A stretch of 64,000 nt of DNA from Streptomyces sp. AA1529. GTDB taxonomy: Bacteria > Actinomycetota > Actinomycetes > Streptomycetales > Streptomycetaceae. Location: contig NZ_ALAP01000033.1 of assembly GCF_000280905.1 (NCBI RefSeq), positions 16,349-80,348 on the forward strand, read 5' to 3'. Positions 1 to 9,434 of this stretch are shown here, piece after piece (position 1 is the first letter of the stretch; every line of letters begins with the position of its first letter). The translations under genes were made by a program, and so were the position numbers. The notes under the pieces are model-generated. The model searched no databases and had not been told where the DNA came from. It saw nothing but the letters and a program-made list of their open reading frames with translations.

Positions 1-2
1 TA

Positions 3-2600
3 CGCGCGCTCCAGGTGTTCGACACCTTCCACGCCGACGTGGAACTGCGCCGCGCCGACGCCGCACCCGGCGCCGCCCAGGCGCGTACCCGGATCCGGCA
101 CGCCGCCGCGCAGGACCGCGAACTCGTCCTCGACCCCGCCTTCTTCGAACTGCTGCGCCGCGACCATCCCGGGATCAGCCGGGTCGAGACGCAGCTGCGG
201 CGCGGCGAACGGGACAACGAGATGAACCGCTACCGCTACGACGCCGTCCTGCACACCGGCGCGCCGGTGGCCCGGCAGGTGCCCGGCACCGTGCTCGACT
301 GGGCGGCGGACGGGACCACCCTCGCCTCCGTCGAGGAGCTGATCCGCACCCGCGACCCGGAGGCGGTCGTGGTGCGCGGCGTCCCCAACGCGCGGCTGGC
401 CGACGTCGCCGCGGCGCGGGCCGCGCTCGACCGGGCCGGCCCCGAGGACCCCGCTCCGGCACTGCCCGCCGACGGCACCGGGCCCTCCGGCGGCGACGCG
501 GTGCACCCGGAGCGCTGGTGGCGGCTGGCCGGACGGCTCGGCCGCACCGCCCGGCTCAGCTGGACACCGGGCGCCGCGGACGGCAGCTACACGGTGCTGC
601 TCGCCACCCCCGGTACGGCCCCGCAGTGGATCGCCGACCGGCCCGCCGAGCACGTCCGCGCGGAGGACACCTCGACGGACCCGGCGTTCGCCAACACCGC
701 CGCGGCGCTCCTGCCGCAACTGCGCGCACACCTGAAGGACCGGCTGCCGGACTACATGGTGCCCTCGTCGTACGTGCCGCTGACCCGCTTCCCGATCAAC
801 GCCAACGGCAAGCTGGACCGCACGGCCCTCCCCGAACCGCTGCCCGAGCTTGCCGACGACGCCGAGGGCGTGGTCGAACCCGCCACCGCGACCGAGCGCG
901 CCCTGGCCGAGATCTGGCAGGAGGTGCTGGGCGCCGGCCGGGTCGGGGCGGGCAGCAACTTCTTCCAGCTGGGCGGCGACTCGATCCACACCATCCGGGT
1001 CGTCACGGCCGCCCGCAAGCGCGGCCTCGAACTCACCCCGCAGATGCTCTTCCAGCACGGCACCCTCGGCGAACTGGCCGCCGCCGTCACCGCGGACACC
1101 GAACCGGACGGAGCCGGGGCCGCCGGAGCGGACCGGGTCCCGTCCGGCGAGGGCGTCCCGTCCGCCGATGTGCTGGAGCGGCTGCGCGCCGACCCCGCCG
1201 TCGAGGCCGTGCACCCGCTGGCGCCGTTCCAGTCGTGGGCCCTGCGCACCCTGCTCGCCCACCCCACCACCGGCGCCTTCCAGGTGCACCGGCTCACCCC
1301 CATGGAGCGCGGAACGGTGGATCCGGAGGTGTTCGGCGCGGCGGCGACCGAACTGGCCCGCGCCTACGAGGCGCTGCGCACCTCCTTCGTCTGGGAGGGC
1401 GTCGAGGAGCCGATGCAGATCGTGCACCGCGAACCCCGGGTCGAGTTCGAGTACGCCGACTGGCGCGGGCTGTCCCCCGGCGAGCAGGACGCGGAGCTGG
1501 AGCGCCATCTGGCGGCCGACCGGGAGCGCGGGGTCGACCCTGCGGTACCCGGGGGGCTGCGCTACTTCGTCGCCGACATCGACGAGGAGCACTGCCTGAT
1601 GGTCACCAGCCTCAGCTATCTGTGCCTGGACGGCTGGTCCTACGACATCATCGCCCGCCAGTTCGACGCGGTGATCGCCGATCTGACGGCCGGCCGGACC
1701 CCGGCACCCGAGACCGGGCTGCGCTTCGCCGACTTCGTCGCCGAGACCCGCGCACGCGACCGGGCGGCCGAGGCGGACCACTGGCGCCGCGCACTGGCCG
1801 GACTGCGCGAACCGGTCGCGCTGGCGCCCCGCGTCCCCGGCAACCGGGTGGGCGCCGAGGAGGGCTACGGCCGCCAGTGGATCAGCCTGCCCGACGACCT
1901 GGCCAGCGGACTGCGCGCACTGGTCCCGGAACGGAAGACCACGCTCAACACGCTGTTCCAGGCCGGATGGGCGCTCACCGTCGGAGCCTTCACCGGGAAC
2001 GGCGACCGGGCCGACGTCGCACACGGCATGCTGCTCAACGGCCGCTCGGCCGCGCTGGAGGGCCTGGAGACCATGGTCGGCCCCACGCTGAACATCCTGC
2101 CGCTGCGCACCCGGATCGACGGTGCCGAACCCCTCCCGGAGCTCCTGCGCCGGGTGATGGCCGACATGGCGGAGGTCGCGGCCCACGAGTACACCGTGCT
2201 CGACGAGGCCCTCGCACACGGCGAACTGCCGCCCGGGCAACTGCCCTGCGAGAGCTACCTGGTCTTCCAGAACGTCGGGATCGACACCTCCGAGCGGTTC
2301 CCCCCGGGGTACTACGTGACCCGGATGGGCTTCCCGCTGCGGGTCGACGTCTTTCCCACCAGCACCATGACCCTGCACATGTCCTACTACCGGGACCTGT
2401 TCACCGACGAGACCGTCCGCTTCCTGCTGGGCGCCTACGCGGAGGTCATGCGGGCTCTGCTGGACGCCGGGGAAGGCCCGGTGCGCGACGTGCTGGCCGC
2501 GGCGCGCCGCGCCACGGCCCCGGCCGGTCCGGTCTCCGGCTTCCGGGAGGGGCGCTTCGTGATCAAGGACGTCCTCGCGCTCGCAGGAGGTGGGCAGTGA
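3..2600 (+). CDS. Terminal NRPS module, 3' part (MT-A end, PCP, degenerate C domain)
   Basis: The reading frame is open at base 3, so the gene begins before the window and only its last 865 or so residues are seen. Residues 1-150 look like the end of a methyltransferase domain embedded in an adenylation domain, with the usual N/E-x-RYRYD-type segment. The adenylation end motif NGKLDR is near residue 270. A carrier protein follows with LGGDSI; its phosphopantetheine serine is about residue 327. From about residue 400 to the end is a condensation-type domain in which the HHxxxDG motif reads SYLCLDG (about 538-544), so both histidines are lost. There is no thioesterase. The stop overlaps the next start by 4 bp (GTGA), so the two are translationally coupled. 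An N-methylating terminal NRPS subunit of a trans-AT PKS is the best reading; the terminal C domain may serve docking or release. Confidence 0.9.
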   Translation, partial: RALQVFDTFHADVELRRADAAPGAAQARTRIRHAAAQDRELVLDPAFFELLRRDHPGISRVETQLRRGERDNEMNRYRYDAVLHTGAPVARQVPGTVLDWAADGTTLASVEELIRTRDPEAVVVRGVPNARLADVAAARAALDRAGPEDPAPALPADGTGPSGGDAVHPERWWRLAGRLGRTARLSWTPGAADGSYTVLLATPGTAPQWIADRPAEHVRAEDTSTDPAFANTAAALLPQLRAHLKDRLPDYMVPSSYVPLTRFPINANGKLDRTALPEPLPELADDAEGVVEPATATERALAEIWQEVLGAGRVGAGSNFFQLGGDSIHTIRVVTAARKRGLELTPQMLFQHGTLGELAAAVTADTEPDGAGAAGADRVPSGEGVPSADVLERLRADPAVEAVHPLAPFQSWALRTLLAHPTTGAFQVHRLTPMERGTVDPEVFGAAATELARAYEALRTSFVWEGVEEPMQIVHREPRVEFEYADWRGLSPGEQDAELERHLAADRERGVDPAVPGGLRYFVADIDEEHCLMVTSLSYLCLDGWSYDIIARQFDAVIADLTAGRTPAPETGLRFADFVAETRARDRAAEADHWRRALAGLREPVALAPRVPGNRVGAEEGYGRQWISLPDDLASGLRALVPERKTTLNTLFQAGWALTVGAFTGNGDRADVAHGMLLNGRSAALEGLETMVGPTLNILPLRTRIDGAEPLPELLRRVMADMAEVAAHEYTVLDEALAHGELPPGQLPCESYLVFQNVGIDTSERFPPGYYVTRMGFPLRVDVFPTSTMTLHMSYYRDLFTDETVRFLLGAYAEVMRALLDAGEGPVRDVLAAARRATAPAGPVSGFREGRFVIKDVLALAGGGQ

Positions 2601-5600
2601 GCACCCCGACCGTCTTCATGTTCTCCGGCCAGGGCTCCCAGCACTTCGGGATGGGCGAGAGCCTCTACCACCAGGAGCCGGTCTTCCGCACCGAACTGGA
2701 CCGGCTCGACACGATGGTCGCCGAACTGCTCGGCCGCTCGGTGGTGGCCCAGCTCTACCACGGCGGCCGGGTGGGCGAGCCGTTCACCGACACCCTGGTC
2801 ACCCATCCCGCGATCGTGATGATCGAGCTGGCCGCCGTCGAACTGCTGCGCGCCGACGGCATCGTGCCCGATCTGCTCCTCGGGTCGAGCCTGGGCGAGT
2901 TCACCTCGGCCGCGGTCTCCGGCGTGCTCACCGTCCCGGAATGCCTGCGGTTGGTCGTCGAGCAGGCCAGGGCGCTGGAAGGACTGCCCGCCGGCGGGAT
3001 GCTCGCCGTGCTCGCCGACCCCGGGCTGCACGCCCGGCTGCCCGCCCTGCGGGACCACACCGAGCTGGCCGCGCGCAACGGTCCCGAGCACTTCGTGGTC
3101 TCCGGGGCCGAGGACGGACTGGCGGCGGCCGAGACGGCGCTGCGCGCCGCGGAGATCCCCTGCCAGCGCGTCTCGGTCGAGTACGCCTTCCACTCGCGGC
3201 TGCTGGACGCCCGCCGGGCCGCGTGCCAGGAGCTGCTGGCAGGCCTGGAGCTGCGGGAGCCGCGCATCCCCCTCGTCTCCTGCGCCACCGGGGAACCGGT
3301 GGCGCGCCCGACGGCCGAGCACTACTGGCAGGTGGTGTCCGGCCCGATCGAGTTCGAACGTGCCGTCCGCGGCCTGGAGCGGACCGGCCCGCACCGCTAC
3401 CTCGACCTGGGCCCTTCCAGCACCCTGCACAACCTGACCACCGCGCTGCTGGGCCCCGCGCGGGGCCGCTCGTATCCGCTGCTGAGCATCTTCGGCCACG
3501 ACAGCCGGCAGCTCGCCAAGGTACGGGACACCTTCCGGCCCGCGCCCGGCGCCGTGCCGCCGACCGTCCGGCCCGCCCCGTCCGGCCGGCCCGCACCGCC
3601 TCCGGCGGAAGGAGCTTCGATGCAGGTCGCCAAGGTCTACGGATTCCCGGGGCAGGGCTCCCAGGCCCAGGGCATGGGAGCCGAGCTGTTCGACCGGTTC
3701 CCCGCCGAGACGGCCGCCGCCGACGCCGTCCTCGGCTACTCCGTCCGCGAGCTGTGCGAGCACAACCCGCAAGGACGGCTCCGGCAGACCGAGTACACCC
3801 AGCCCGCGCTCTACACCGTCTCGGCGCTCGCCTATCTGGCCCGCCTGGCGGAGGATCCCGTCCCGCCGGACTACCTGGTGGGGCACAGCCTGGGCGAGTA
3901 CGCGGCGCTGTTCGCCGCCGGAGTCTTCGACTTCGAGACCGGACTGCGCATGGTCGCCCGCCGCGGGGAGCTGATGGGGCAGGTCGCCACCGGTTCGATG
4001 GCCGCCGTCGTCGGCTGCGACCTGCCGGCCGTCGAGTCGCTGATCGCGGGGATCGACGACGTCCACATCGCCAACATCAACGCCGCCGACCAGATCGTGC
4101 TGGCCGGCTCCGACAGCGGCCTGGACGCCGTCAAGCCGCTGGCCGAGGCGGCCGGGGCGCGCTACGGCAGGCTGCGGGTGGGCGGCGCGCTGCACTCGCC
4201 GTTCGTCTCCGAAGCCGCCGAGGAGTTCGGCCGGTTCCTCGCCGGCCTCCCGCTGAAGGAACCGCGGATCCCGGTGATCGCCAATGTCGACGCCCGGCCG
4301 CACGACGCGGCGGGACTCGTCCACCGGCTCACCCGGCAGATGGACCACCCCGTCCGCTGGCTCGACTCGGTCCGGTATCTGCGGCAGCGCGGCCCGTTCG
4401 AGTTCGTCGAGCTGGGCCCCGGCCGGGTGCTGCGCAATCTGGTGGCCCGGATCGAGAAGCAGGCGTCCGCGGAGGCGCCGGTCGCGGAGGCGCCGGTCGC
4501 CGCTCCGTCCCCGGCCGTTCCGTCCCCGGCCGTTCCGTCCCCGGCCGGGCCGTCCGCGGACGCCCGGTCCGCCGGTCCGGCGCAGACCCCGGGGTCGGCC
4601 GGGGGGCCGGACGCTCCGGCTCCGCAACCGGCGGGTCCGGCCTTCGCAGCGCCCGCTCGGGCCCCCGAACCGGCGGGTGCCGCCGCCCCCGGGCCCAGTG
4701 GAACCGGACCGGCGGAGGCGCTCCCGGCGCAGGCCGCGCCGCGGAGCACGGCCGGGTGGGCGGACCCGGACGGGACCACGGAGTTCACCGGTCTCGGCGC
4801 CGCCTCGTTCCGCGAGCGCTACGGACTGCGGCACGCCTGCGTCGCGGGCTCGATGTACGGCGGGGTCTCGGGTCCGGAACTGCTCTCCCGGCTCGCCAAG
4901 TCGGGTGGTATGGGCTTCTACGGCGCGGGCGGCCTCACCCCGGCCGAGGTGGAGAGCGGACTCGGCACGGTGGTCGCCGGGCTCGGCCGGGACAACCCCT
5001 ATGGCGCCGCGCTGCCCTACCAGCAGGCCGACCCCGAGCGCGAGATGGCGCTCGCGGAGTTGTACCTGCGGCTGGGGGTGCGGGTGGTGGAGGCGTCCGG
5101 CCATCTGGAGATCACCCCCGCGCTGGTGAAGTTCCGGCTCAAGGGCGGAGCGGTGCTGGCGAAGGTCAACCGCACCGACCTGGCCGAGCAGTTGCTCTCG
5201 CCCGCCCCGGCGGATGTGGTGCGGCACCTGCGCGAGCACGGTCATCTCACCGAGGAGGAGGCGGCCGGTGCGGGCTCCATCCCCGTCGCGACGGACCTGG
5301 TGGTCGAGGCCGGCGCCGGGTGGCTGAGCAGTCCGGCGAGCGTGGCCACCGTGCTGCCCTCGGTCCTGCGGCTGCGCGACCGGCTGTCGGCCGGTGCCCG
5401 GCAGCGGGTGCACGTGGGCGCGGCAGGCGGGATCGGTACGCCGGAGGCGGCTGCCGCAGCGCTGTTCATGGGTGCGGAGTTCCTGCTGACGGGTTCCGTC
5501 AACCAGTGCACCGTCGAGGCGGCCACCAGCCCGCACACCAAGGACATCCTGCAGAGCCTGTCCGTGCACGATGTGGACGACGCACCCTGGCCCGAGATGT

Positions 5601-6046
5601 TCGAGCTGGGCGTGCGGAACACCGTCGTCCGCAAAGGGGTGTTCTACCCGGCCAAGGCGGCGAAGCTGCACCAGCTCTGGCGTGCCCACGACCGCTGGCA
5701 GGACATCGACTCCGGCACCCGGGACGAGATCGAGCGGCGGTATCTGCGCCGCCCGTTCGCCGAGGTGCTCGCCGAGGTCGGGCCGGGCGGCAGTCCCAAG
5801 CAGGACATGGCCGCCGTCTTCCGGAGCTACCTCGTCCAGGGCCTGGCCCTGGCACGGCAGGGCGACGCCACCCGGAAGGTCGATTACCACATCCCCTGCG
5901 GCCCCGCGATGGGTGCCTTCAACGACTGGGTGAGGGGCACCGAACTCGAACCCTGGCAGCGCCGCAACATCGATACGATTACCGAACATCTGCTCGGCGG
6001 CACAGCGAAGTTGCTCGACGCCCGACGGCGCGAGCCCGTCCGCTGA
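2597..6046 (+). CDS. Trans-acting AT-AT-ER: tandem acyltransferases fused to PfaD-type enoylreductase
   Basis: This 1149-residue protein serves a PKS whose modules lack their own AT. AT1 (about 1-310) starts with FMFSGQGSQ and has the active-site serine at about 98 in GSSLGE; the usual histidine of GHSxGE is a serine here. It resembles the proofreading acyl-hydrolase clade of trans-AT systems. AT2 (about 342-625) has PGQGSQ and a canonical GHSLGEY with serine near 431, as expected for a malonyl loader. A Pro/Ala linker of about 100 residues leads to an FMN-dependent PfaD-like enoylreductase (about 725-1149) with glycine-rich phosphate-binding segments such as GAAGGIGTPEA. The GTG start has the Shine-Dalgarno GGAGG 6 bp upstream, inside the end of the preceding NRPS gene. 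The order matches AT-AT-ER proteins of oxazolomycin-like clusters, from memory. Confidence 0.93.
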   Translation: MSTPTVFMFSGQGSQHFGMGESLYHQEPVFRTELDRLDTMVAELLGRSVVAQLYHGGRVGEPFTDTLVTHPAIVMIELAAVELLRADGIVPDLLLGSSLGEFTSAAVSGVLTVPECLRLVVEQARALEGLPAGGMLAVLADPGLHARLPALRDHTELAARNGPEHFVVSGAEDGLAAAETALRAAEIPCQRVSVEYAFHSRLLDARRAACQELLAGLELREPRIPLVSCATGEPVARPTAEHYWQVVSGPIEFERAVRGLERTGPHRYLDLGPSSTLHNLTTALLGPARGRSYPLLSIFGHDSRQLAKVRDTFRPAPGAVPPTVRPAPSGRPAPPPAEGASMQVAKVYGFPGQGSQAQGMGAELFDRFPAETAAADAVLGYSVRELCEHNPQGRLRQTEYTQPALYTVSALAYLARLAEDPVPPDYLVGHSLGEYAALFAAGVFDFETGLRMVARRGELMGQVATGSMAAVVGCDLPAVESLIAGIDDVHIANINAADQIVLAGSDSGLDAVKPLAEAAGARYGRLRVGGALHSPFVSEAAEEFGRFLAGLPLKEPRIPVIANVDARPHDAAGLVHRLTRQMDHPVRWLDSVRYLRQRGPFEFVELGPGRVLRNLVARIEKQASAEAPVAEAPVAAPSPAVPSPAVPSPAGPSADARSAGPAQTPGSAGGPDAPAPQPAGPAFAAPARAPEPAGAAAPGPSGTGPAEALPAQAAPRSTAGWADPDGTTEFTGLGAASFRERYGLRHACVAGSMYGGVSGPELLSRLAKSGGMGFYGAGGLTPAEVESGLGTVVAGLGRDNPYGAALPYQQADPEREMALAELYLRLGVRVVEASGHLEITPALVKFRLKGGAVLAKVNRTDLAEQLLSPAPADVVRHLREHGHLTEEEAAGAGSIPVATDLVVEAGAGWLSSPASVATVLPSVLRLRDRLSAGARQRVHVGAAGGIGTPEAAAAALFMGAEFLLTGSVNQCTVEAATSPHTKDILQSLSVHDVDDAPWPEMFELGVRNTVVRKGVFYPAKAAKLHQLWRAHDRWQDIDSGTRDEIERRYLRRPFAEVLAEVGPGGSPKQDMAAVFRSYLVQGLALARQGDATRKVDYHIPCGPAMGAFNDWVRGTELEPWQRRNIDTITEHLLGGTAKLLDARRREPVR
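4505..4549 (+). repeat. Tandem 15-bp repeat in AT2-ER linker
   Basis: Three head-to-tail copies of CCGTCCCCGGCCGTT (the third ends GGG) encode a repeated PSPAV pentapeptide in the flexible linker between AT2 and the enoylreductase. Just upstream, two copies of a GAGGCGCCGGTCGCG-type unit encode repeated EAPVA. Such units expand and shrink by slippage, so linker length probably differs between strains. Confidence 0.8.
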
Positions 6047-6097
6047 CCGGCCGCCGGTCCCGGTGCGGCGGTTCCGTTCTCCCGGAGGTTTCCCGTA

Positions 6098-8233
6098 GTG
6101 AGTTTCGTGCTGTCACCCGTACCCGAGGGCACCGCGGAGGGCGGTGACCCGATCGCGGTCCTCGGGGTGTCCGGTGCGCCGGATCCGTTCCGGGGCGCGG
6201 TCCCCGCCGCAGCCGGTCCCGGGCCCGCGGCGCCGGGGCGACCGGATCCCGGGGCGACCGCGGTGTTCCTGGAGGGGCCGGCCGGCGGCGCCGAGGCGGA
6301 TCCGGTGCCGGGCGCGCCGGTCGAGCGCCTGCCGCCCGGGGATCCGCCGCTGTGCAACGCCGTCGCGGCGGCGCTCTCCTGGCTGCGTGGCGGCGCCGCG
6401 CGAACCGCCGTGGCCGGTACCACGGCGCGGCCGGGCGGCTGGCTGCTGCTCAGGCGCCTGGCCGACGCGCGAGCCGCCGGGGAGCCGGGCCTGTGTCTGC
6501 TCGAACTCGCCACCGGCAGCGATCCCGCGGGCCCGGGGGTCACCGAACTGCTCGCCGCCGTACGGCGGTTCCAGGCGCCGCCGTCGGCCGCTACCGGCCG
6601 CGCCGCCCCGGCCGCGGCCCCGGAGCGGCCGGCCGCCGCCCCGGAGCCCGCCGCCGGGCCCTACCCGGACCGGACCGGCACAGCCGGGGAGCGGGCCATC
6701 CCCGCCGCGGACCGGGCCGCCCCCGGCCAGGAGCGGACCGCCCGCGACCGGGACCGGCCCGCGCTGACCGGTGCGGTGCCCTGGCCGGTGTCCGGCCGCT
6801 CGGAGACCGGGATGCGGACCGAGGCGCGGCTGCTCGCCGCGTATCTGCGCGAGCGCCCCGAACTGGACAGCCACGATGTCGCACACGCCCTGGCGACCGG
6901 CCGGGGTGCCGCCGAGCACCGTGCGGTCACGGTGGGCGCCGACCGCGAGGAACTGCTGTCCGGACTCGACGCGCTGGCCGCCGGGCACGACCACCAGGGC
7001 CTGGTGTGCGGCACCGCGCGGCCGTCCGGCGGCGTCGTGATGATGTTCCCCGGCGCCGGGGGCCAGTGGCGCGGCATGGGCGGCGGGCTGTGGGACAGCT
7101 CCCCGGCGTTCCGGGAGAGCGTCCAGGCCTGCGCGGAGGCGTTCGCACCGTACGTGGACTGGTCGTTGGCCGACGTGGTGCGCGGCCGCCGCGGCGCGGC
7201 CTCGCTGAACCGGGTCGAGGTGGTGCAGCCCGCGCTGTTCACCGTCACGGTGTCGCTCGCCGCCGTCTGGCGGTCCTTCGGAGTGGTACCGGCGGCCGTA
7301 CTGGGGCACTCCCAGGGCGAGATCGCCGCGGCCCATGTCGCGGGCGCGCTCCCGCTGCCGGACGCCGCCCGCGTCGTGGCCGCGCGCAGCCGGCTCATCG
7401 CCGGGGCGCTGGCGGGCAAGGGCGCCATGCTGTCCGTGCCGCTGCCCGCCGAGCAGGTCCGCGAACGACTGGCGGAGCTCGGCGGCGGGCTCGCCGTGGC
7501 GGCCGTCAACGGACCGGCCACCACCAGCGTGGCCGGCAGCCCGGACGCGATCGAGGAACTGTTCGCGCGACTCGTGGACGAGGGCATCCGGGTGGCCCGC
7601 ATCGTCTCGGACTTCGCCTCCCACTCGGCGCAGGTCGAAGCGATCCACGGCCCCCTGCTCGACGAGGTGGGGCCCCTTCGGCACCGCTCCACCGACACCC
7701 TGCTCTGCTCGACGGTGACCGGCCGTGTCCTGGACCCCGCCGCCCTCGACACCGAGTACTGGTACCAGAACCTGCGCCGGACCGTGGAGTTCGACAGCGC
7801 GGTGCGGACCCTGCTCAGCCTGGGATTCAGCACCTTCGTCGAACCCTCCGCGCATCCGCTGCTGACCGCCCCGGTGGCGGACATCGCCGCGGACACCGGG
7901 ACCGAGGTCAGGGCTGTCGGCTCGCTGCGGATGGGGGAGAGCACCGCACAGCGCATGCTGACCTCCCTGGCCGAGGCCCAGGTGGCGGGGGTGCCGGTCG
8001 ACTGGGGGAGCGCCTGCGCCGCCCGCGGCCGGGCCGAACTGCCCGCCGGGCCGCTGCCGCGGCAGTCCCCGCACCGGACCGCCGCGGGCACGGCGGAAGC
8101 CGCCCCCGGAGCGGATGCGGCGGCCGCGCCGGGCACGGCCGGGGACGGGTTCTGGCGCGCGGTGGACCGCGGGGATCTGGCGGGCGCCCTCGGGGTCGTA
8201 CTGCCCGCGATGAGCTGGGCGAACGGCTCATGA
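6098..8233 (+). CDS. Discrete trans-acyltransferase with KS-linker remnants, probably methoxymalonyl-ACP specific
   Basis: The AT core (about 310-640 of 711 residues) has FPGAGGQW, the nucleophile serine near 405 in GHSQGE, and FASH at about 506-509. A YASH-like motif here normally marks branched or substituted extender units, unlike the HAFH of malonyl ATs. The first residues contain DPIAVLGVSG, like a ketosynthase N-terminus. Residues about 225-300 match the KS-AT linker of cis-AT modules (PWPVSGRSE, LATGRGAAEHRAV). The C-terminus ends in a FWRAVDRGDL segment like the region after an AT in a module. The gene therefore looks carved from a cis-AT KS-AT module. It has a GTG start with GGAGG 10 bp upstream and overlaps the next ORF (ATGA). 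The adjacent methoxymalonyl genes support the specificity call, which remains inference. Confidence 0.88.
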   Translation: MSFVLSPVPEGTAEGGDPIAVLGVSGAPDPFRGAVPAAAGPGPAAPGRPDPGATAVFLEGPAGGAEADPVPGAPVERLPPGDPPLCNAVAAALSWLRGGAARTAVAGTTARPGGWLLLRRLADARAAGEPGLCLLELATGSDPAGPGVTELLAAVRRFQAPPSAATGRAAPAAAPERPAAAPEPAAGPYPDRTGTAGERAIPAADRAAPGQERTARDRDRPALTGAVPWPVSGRSETGMRTEARLLAAYLRERPELDSHDVAHALATGRGAAEHRAVTVGADREELLSGLDALAAGHDHQGLVCGTARPSGGVVMMFPGAGGQWRGMGGGLWDSSPAFRESVQACAEAFAPYVDWSLADVVRGRRGAASLNRVEVVQPALFTVTVSLAAVWRSFGVVPAAVLGHSQGEIAAAHVAGALPLPDAARVVAARSRLIAGALAGKGAMLSVPLPAEQVRERLAELGGGLAVAAVNGPATTSVAGSPDAIEELFARLVDEGIRVARIVSDFASHSAQVEAIHGPLLDEVGPLRHRSTDTLLCSTVTGRVLDPAALDTEYWYQNLRRTVEFDSAVRTLLSLGFSTFVEPSAHPLLTAPVADIAADTGTEVRAVGSLRMGESTAQRMLTSLAEAQVAGVPVDWGSACAARGRAELPAGPLPRQSPHRTAAGTAEAAPGADAAAAPGTAGDGFWRAVDRGDLAGALGVVLPAMSWANGS

Positions 8234-9132
8234 CCGGACCGGATGTGACACTCCATGGAGGTGTGGTGTCGGAAGAACGGACCAATCACAGGCTGATGAT
8301 CCTGGGAGCCGGGGTGATGGGCGTCGGCATCGCGGCGCTGGGCATCGGCTCCGGACTGCCGGTCACCCTCGTCGACGTCGACGAGGCCCGGCTCGAACAG
8401 GCGCGGCGGCGGATCCGCCGGGAACTGAAGCTGGCCCGGCTGATGGGGGCGCTGCCGGATGCCGCCGCACCCGGTGAACTGGCCACCACCACCGCGGCGA
8501 AGGACGGCGCGGCGGCGACCGCCGTCATCGAGGCGGTCACCGAACTGGCCGAGGTGAAGGCCGCCGCGCTGGCCGAGGTCTCCCGGCTGGTCGGCCCCGG
8601 GACCCCGGTGGTCTCCAACACCTCGTCCATCCCGATCGACGAACTCGCCGCGTCCGTGGCCCGGCCGCAGGACTTCCTCGGCACCCACTTCATGAACCCG
8701 CCGTACCTGATCCCCACCGTCGAGGTGATCCGCGGCAGGCGGACCGGCGACCCGGCCGAAGCGGCGCTCGTCGCGCTGCTGACCGCGCTGGGCCGCACCC
8801 CGCTGGTGGTGGCCGACAACCCGGGCTTCGTGACCAGCAGGGTGCTGCACCCCATGATCAACGACGCGATCCGGACGGTACGCGAGGGCACCGCGCCCCC
8901 CGAGACGGTGGACGCGCTCTTCGAGAGCGGCCTCGGCCACCGCACCGGGCCGCTGCGCACCGCCGACCTGATCGGCCTGGACAACCTCGCCGACTCGCTG
9001 CGGGTCCTCCACGAGAGGACCGGAGACCCGGGCTGCGAGCCGGATCAGCTCCTGCTGGACAAGGTCCGGGCAGGCGACTTCGGCCGGAAGACCGGCCGCG
9101 GCTTCTACGACTACGGAGGGAACCCGTCATGA
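8230..9132 (+). CDS. 3-hydroxyacyl-CoA dehydrogenase family protein (FkbK type, methoxymalonyl-ACP pathway)
   Basis: About 300 residues. It begins with an NAD(P)-binding Rossmann fold (ILGAGVMGVGIA) and has the SNTSSIPI and GTHFMNPP segments typical of 3-hydroxyacyl-CoA dehydrogenases. In methoxymalonyl-ACP clusters this enzyme oxidises the C2 hydroxyl of glyceryl-ACP on the way to hydroxymalonyl-ACP. The ATG at 8230 overlaps the previous stop. In-frame GTG codons at 8263 and 8266 follow a GGAG at 8257-8260, and the one at 8266 could be the true start, since the first 12 residues are not family-like. The stop overlaps the ACP gene by 4 bp. Confidence 0.9.
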   Translation: MTGPDVTLHGGVVSEERTNHRLMILGAGVMGVGIAALGIGSGLPVTLVDVDEARLEQARRRIRRELKLARLMGALPDAAAPGELATTTAAKDGAAATAVIEAVTELAEVKAAALAEVSRLVGPGTPVVSNTSSIPIDELAASVARPQDFLGTHFMNPPYLIPTVEVIRGRRTGDPAEAALVALLTALGRTPLVVADNPGFVTSRVLHPMINDAIRTVREGTAPPETVDALFESGLGHRTGPLRTADLIGLDNLADSLRVLHERTGDPGCEPDQLLLDKVRAGDFGRKTGRGFYDYGGNPS

Positions 9133-9434
9133 CCACCACGCCCGAGCCGACCGCCGACGTCATCGCCGAGCGGATCTCCCGGTTCCTGGAGGAGCGCACC
9201 AAGACCTCCTTCGCGGTGGACACCGACGTGTTCGCCTCCGGCGGGGTCAACTCGCTCTTCGCCATGGAACTCGTGGTCTTCCTCGAAGAGGCGTTCGACG
9301 TCGAGATCGCGGGCAGCGACCTGCGGCTGGACAACATGCGCACGGTGACCGCCATGACCGCGCTCGTCCAGCGGCTGCGCGCCGAGGACGCGGCGGAGAG
9401 CGGGGACGCCGGGGACGGAGCGGCGCGTGGCTGA
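9129..9434 (+). CDS. Discrete acyl carrier protein (methoxymalonyl-ACP carrier, FkbJ type)
   Basis: A 101-residue acidic carrier protein. The phosphopantetheine attachment site is Ser42 in GGVNSLFAMEL, where an Asn stands in place of the common Asp before Ser. It lies between the dehydrogenase and the acyl-CoA dehydrogenase, overlapping both, exactly as glyceryl/methoxymalonyl ACPs do. The substrate is built on this ACP from a glycolytic three-carbon unit and then handed to the trans-AT. Expression is coupled with its neighbours through 4-bp and 8-bp overlaps. Confidence 0.93.
   Translation: MTTTPEPTADVIAERISRFLEERTKTSFAVDTDVFASGGVNSLFAMELVVFLEEAFDVEIAGSDLRLDNMRTVTAMTALVQRLRAEDAAESGDAGDGAARG

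Noticed and set aside
2435..5989. 1184-residue open frame on the minus strand opposite the AT-AT-ER gene
   Set aside because: It is a shadow frame produced by G/C third positions. It has Arg/Gly/His-rich composition, no domain, and lies wholly opposite a clear PKS gene.
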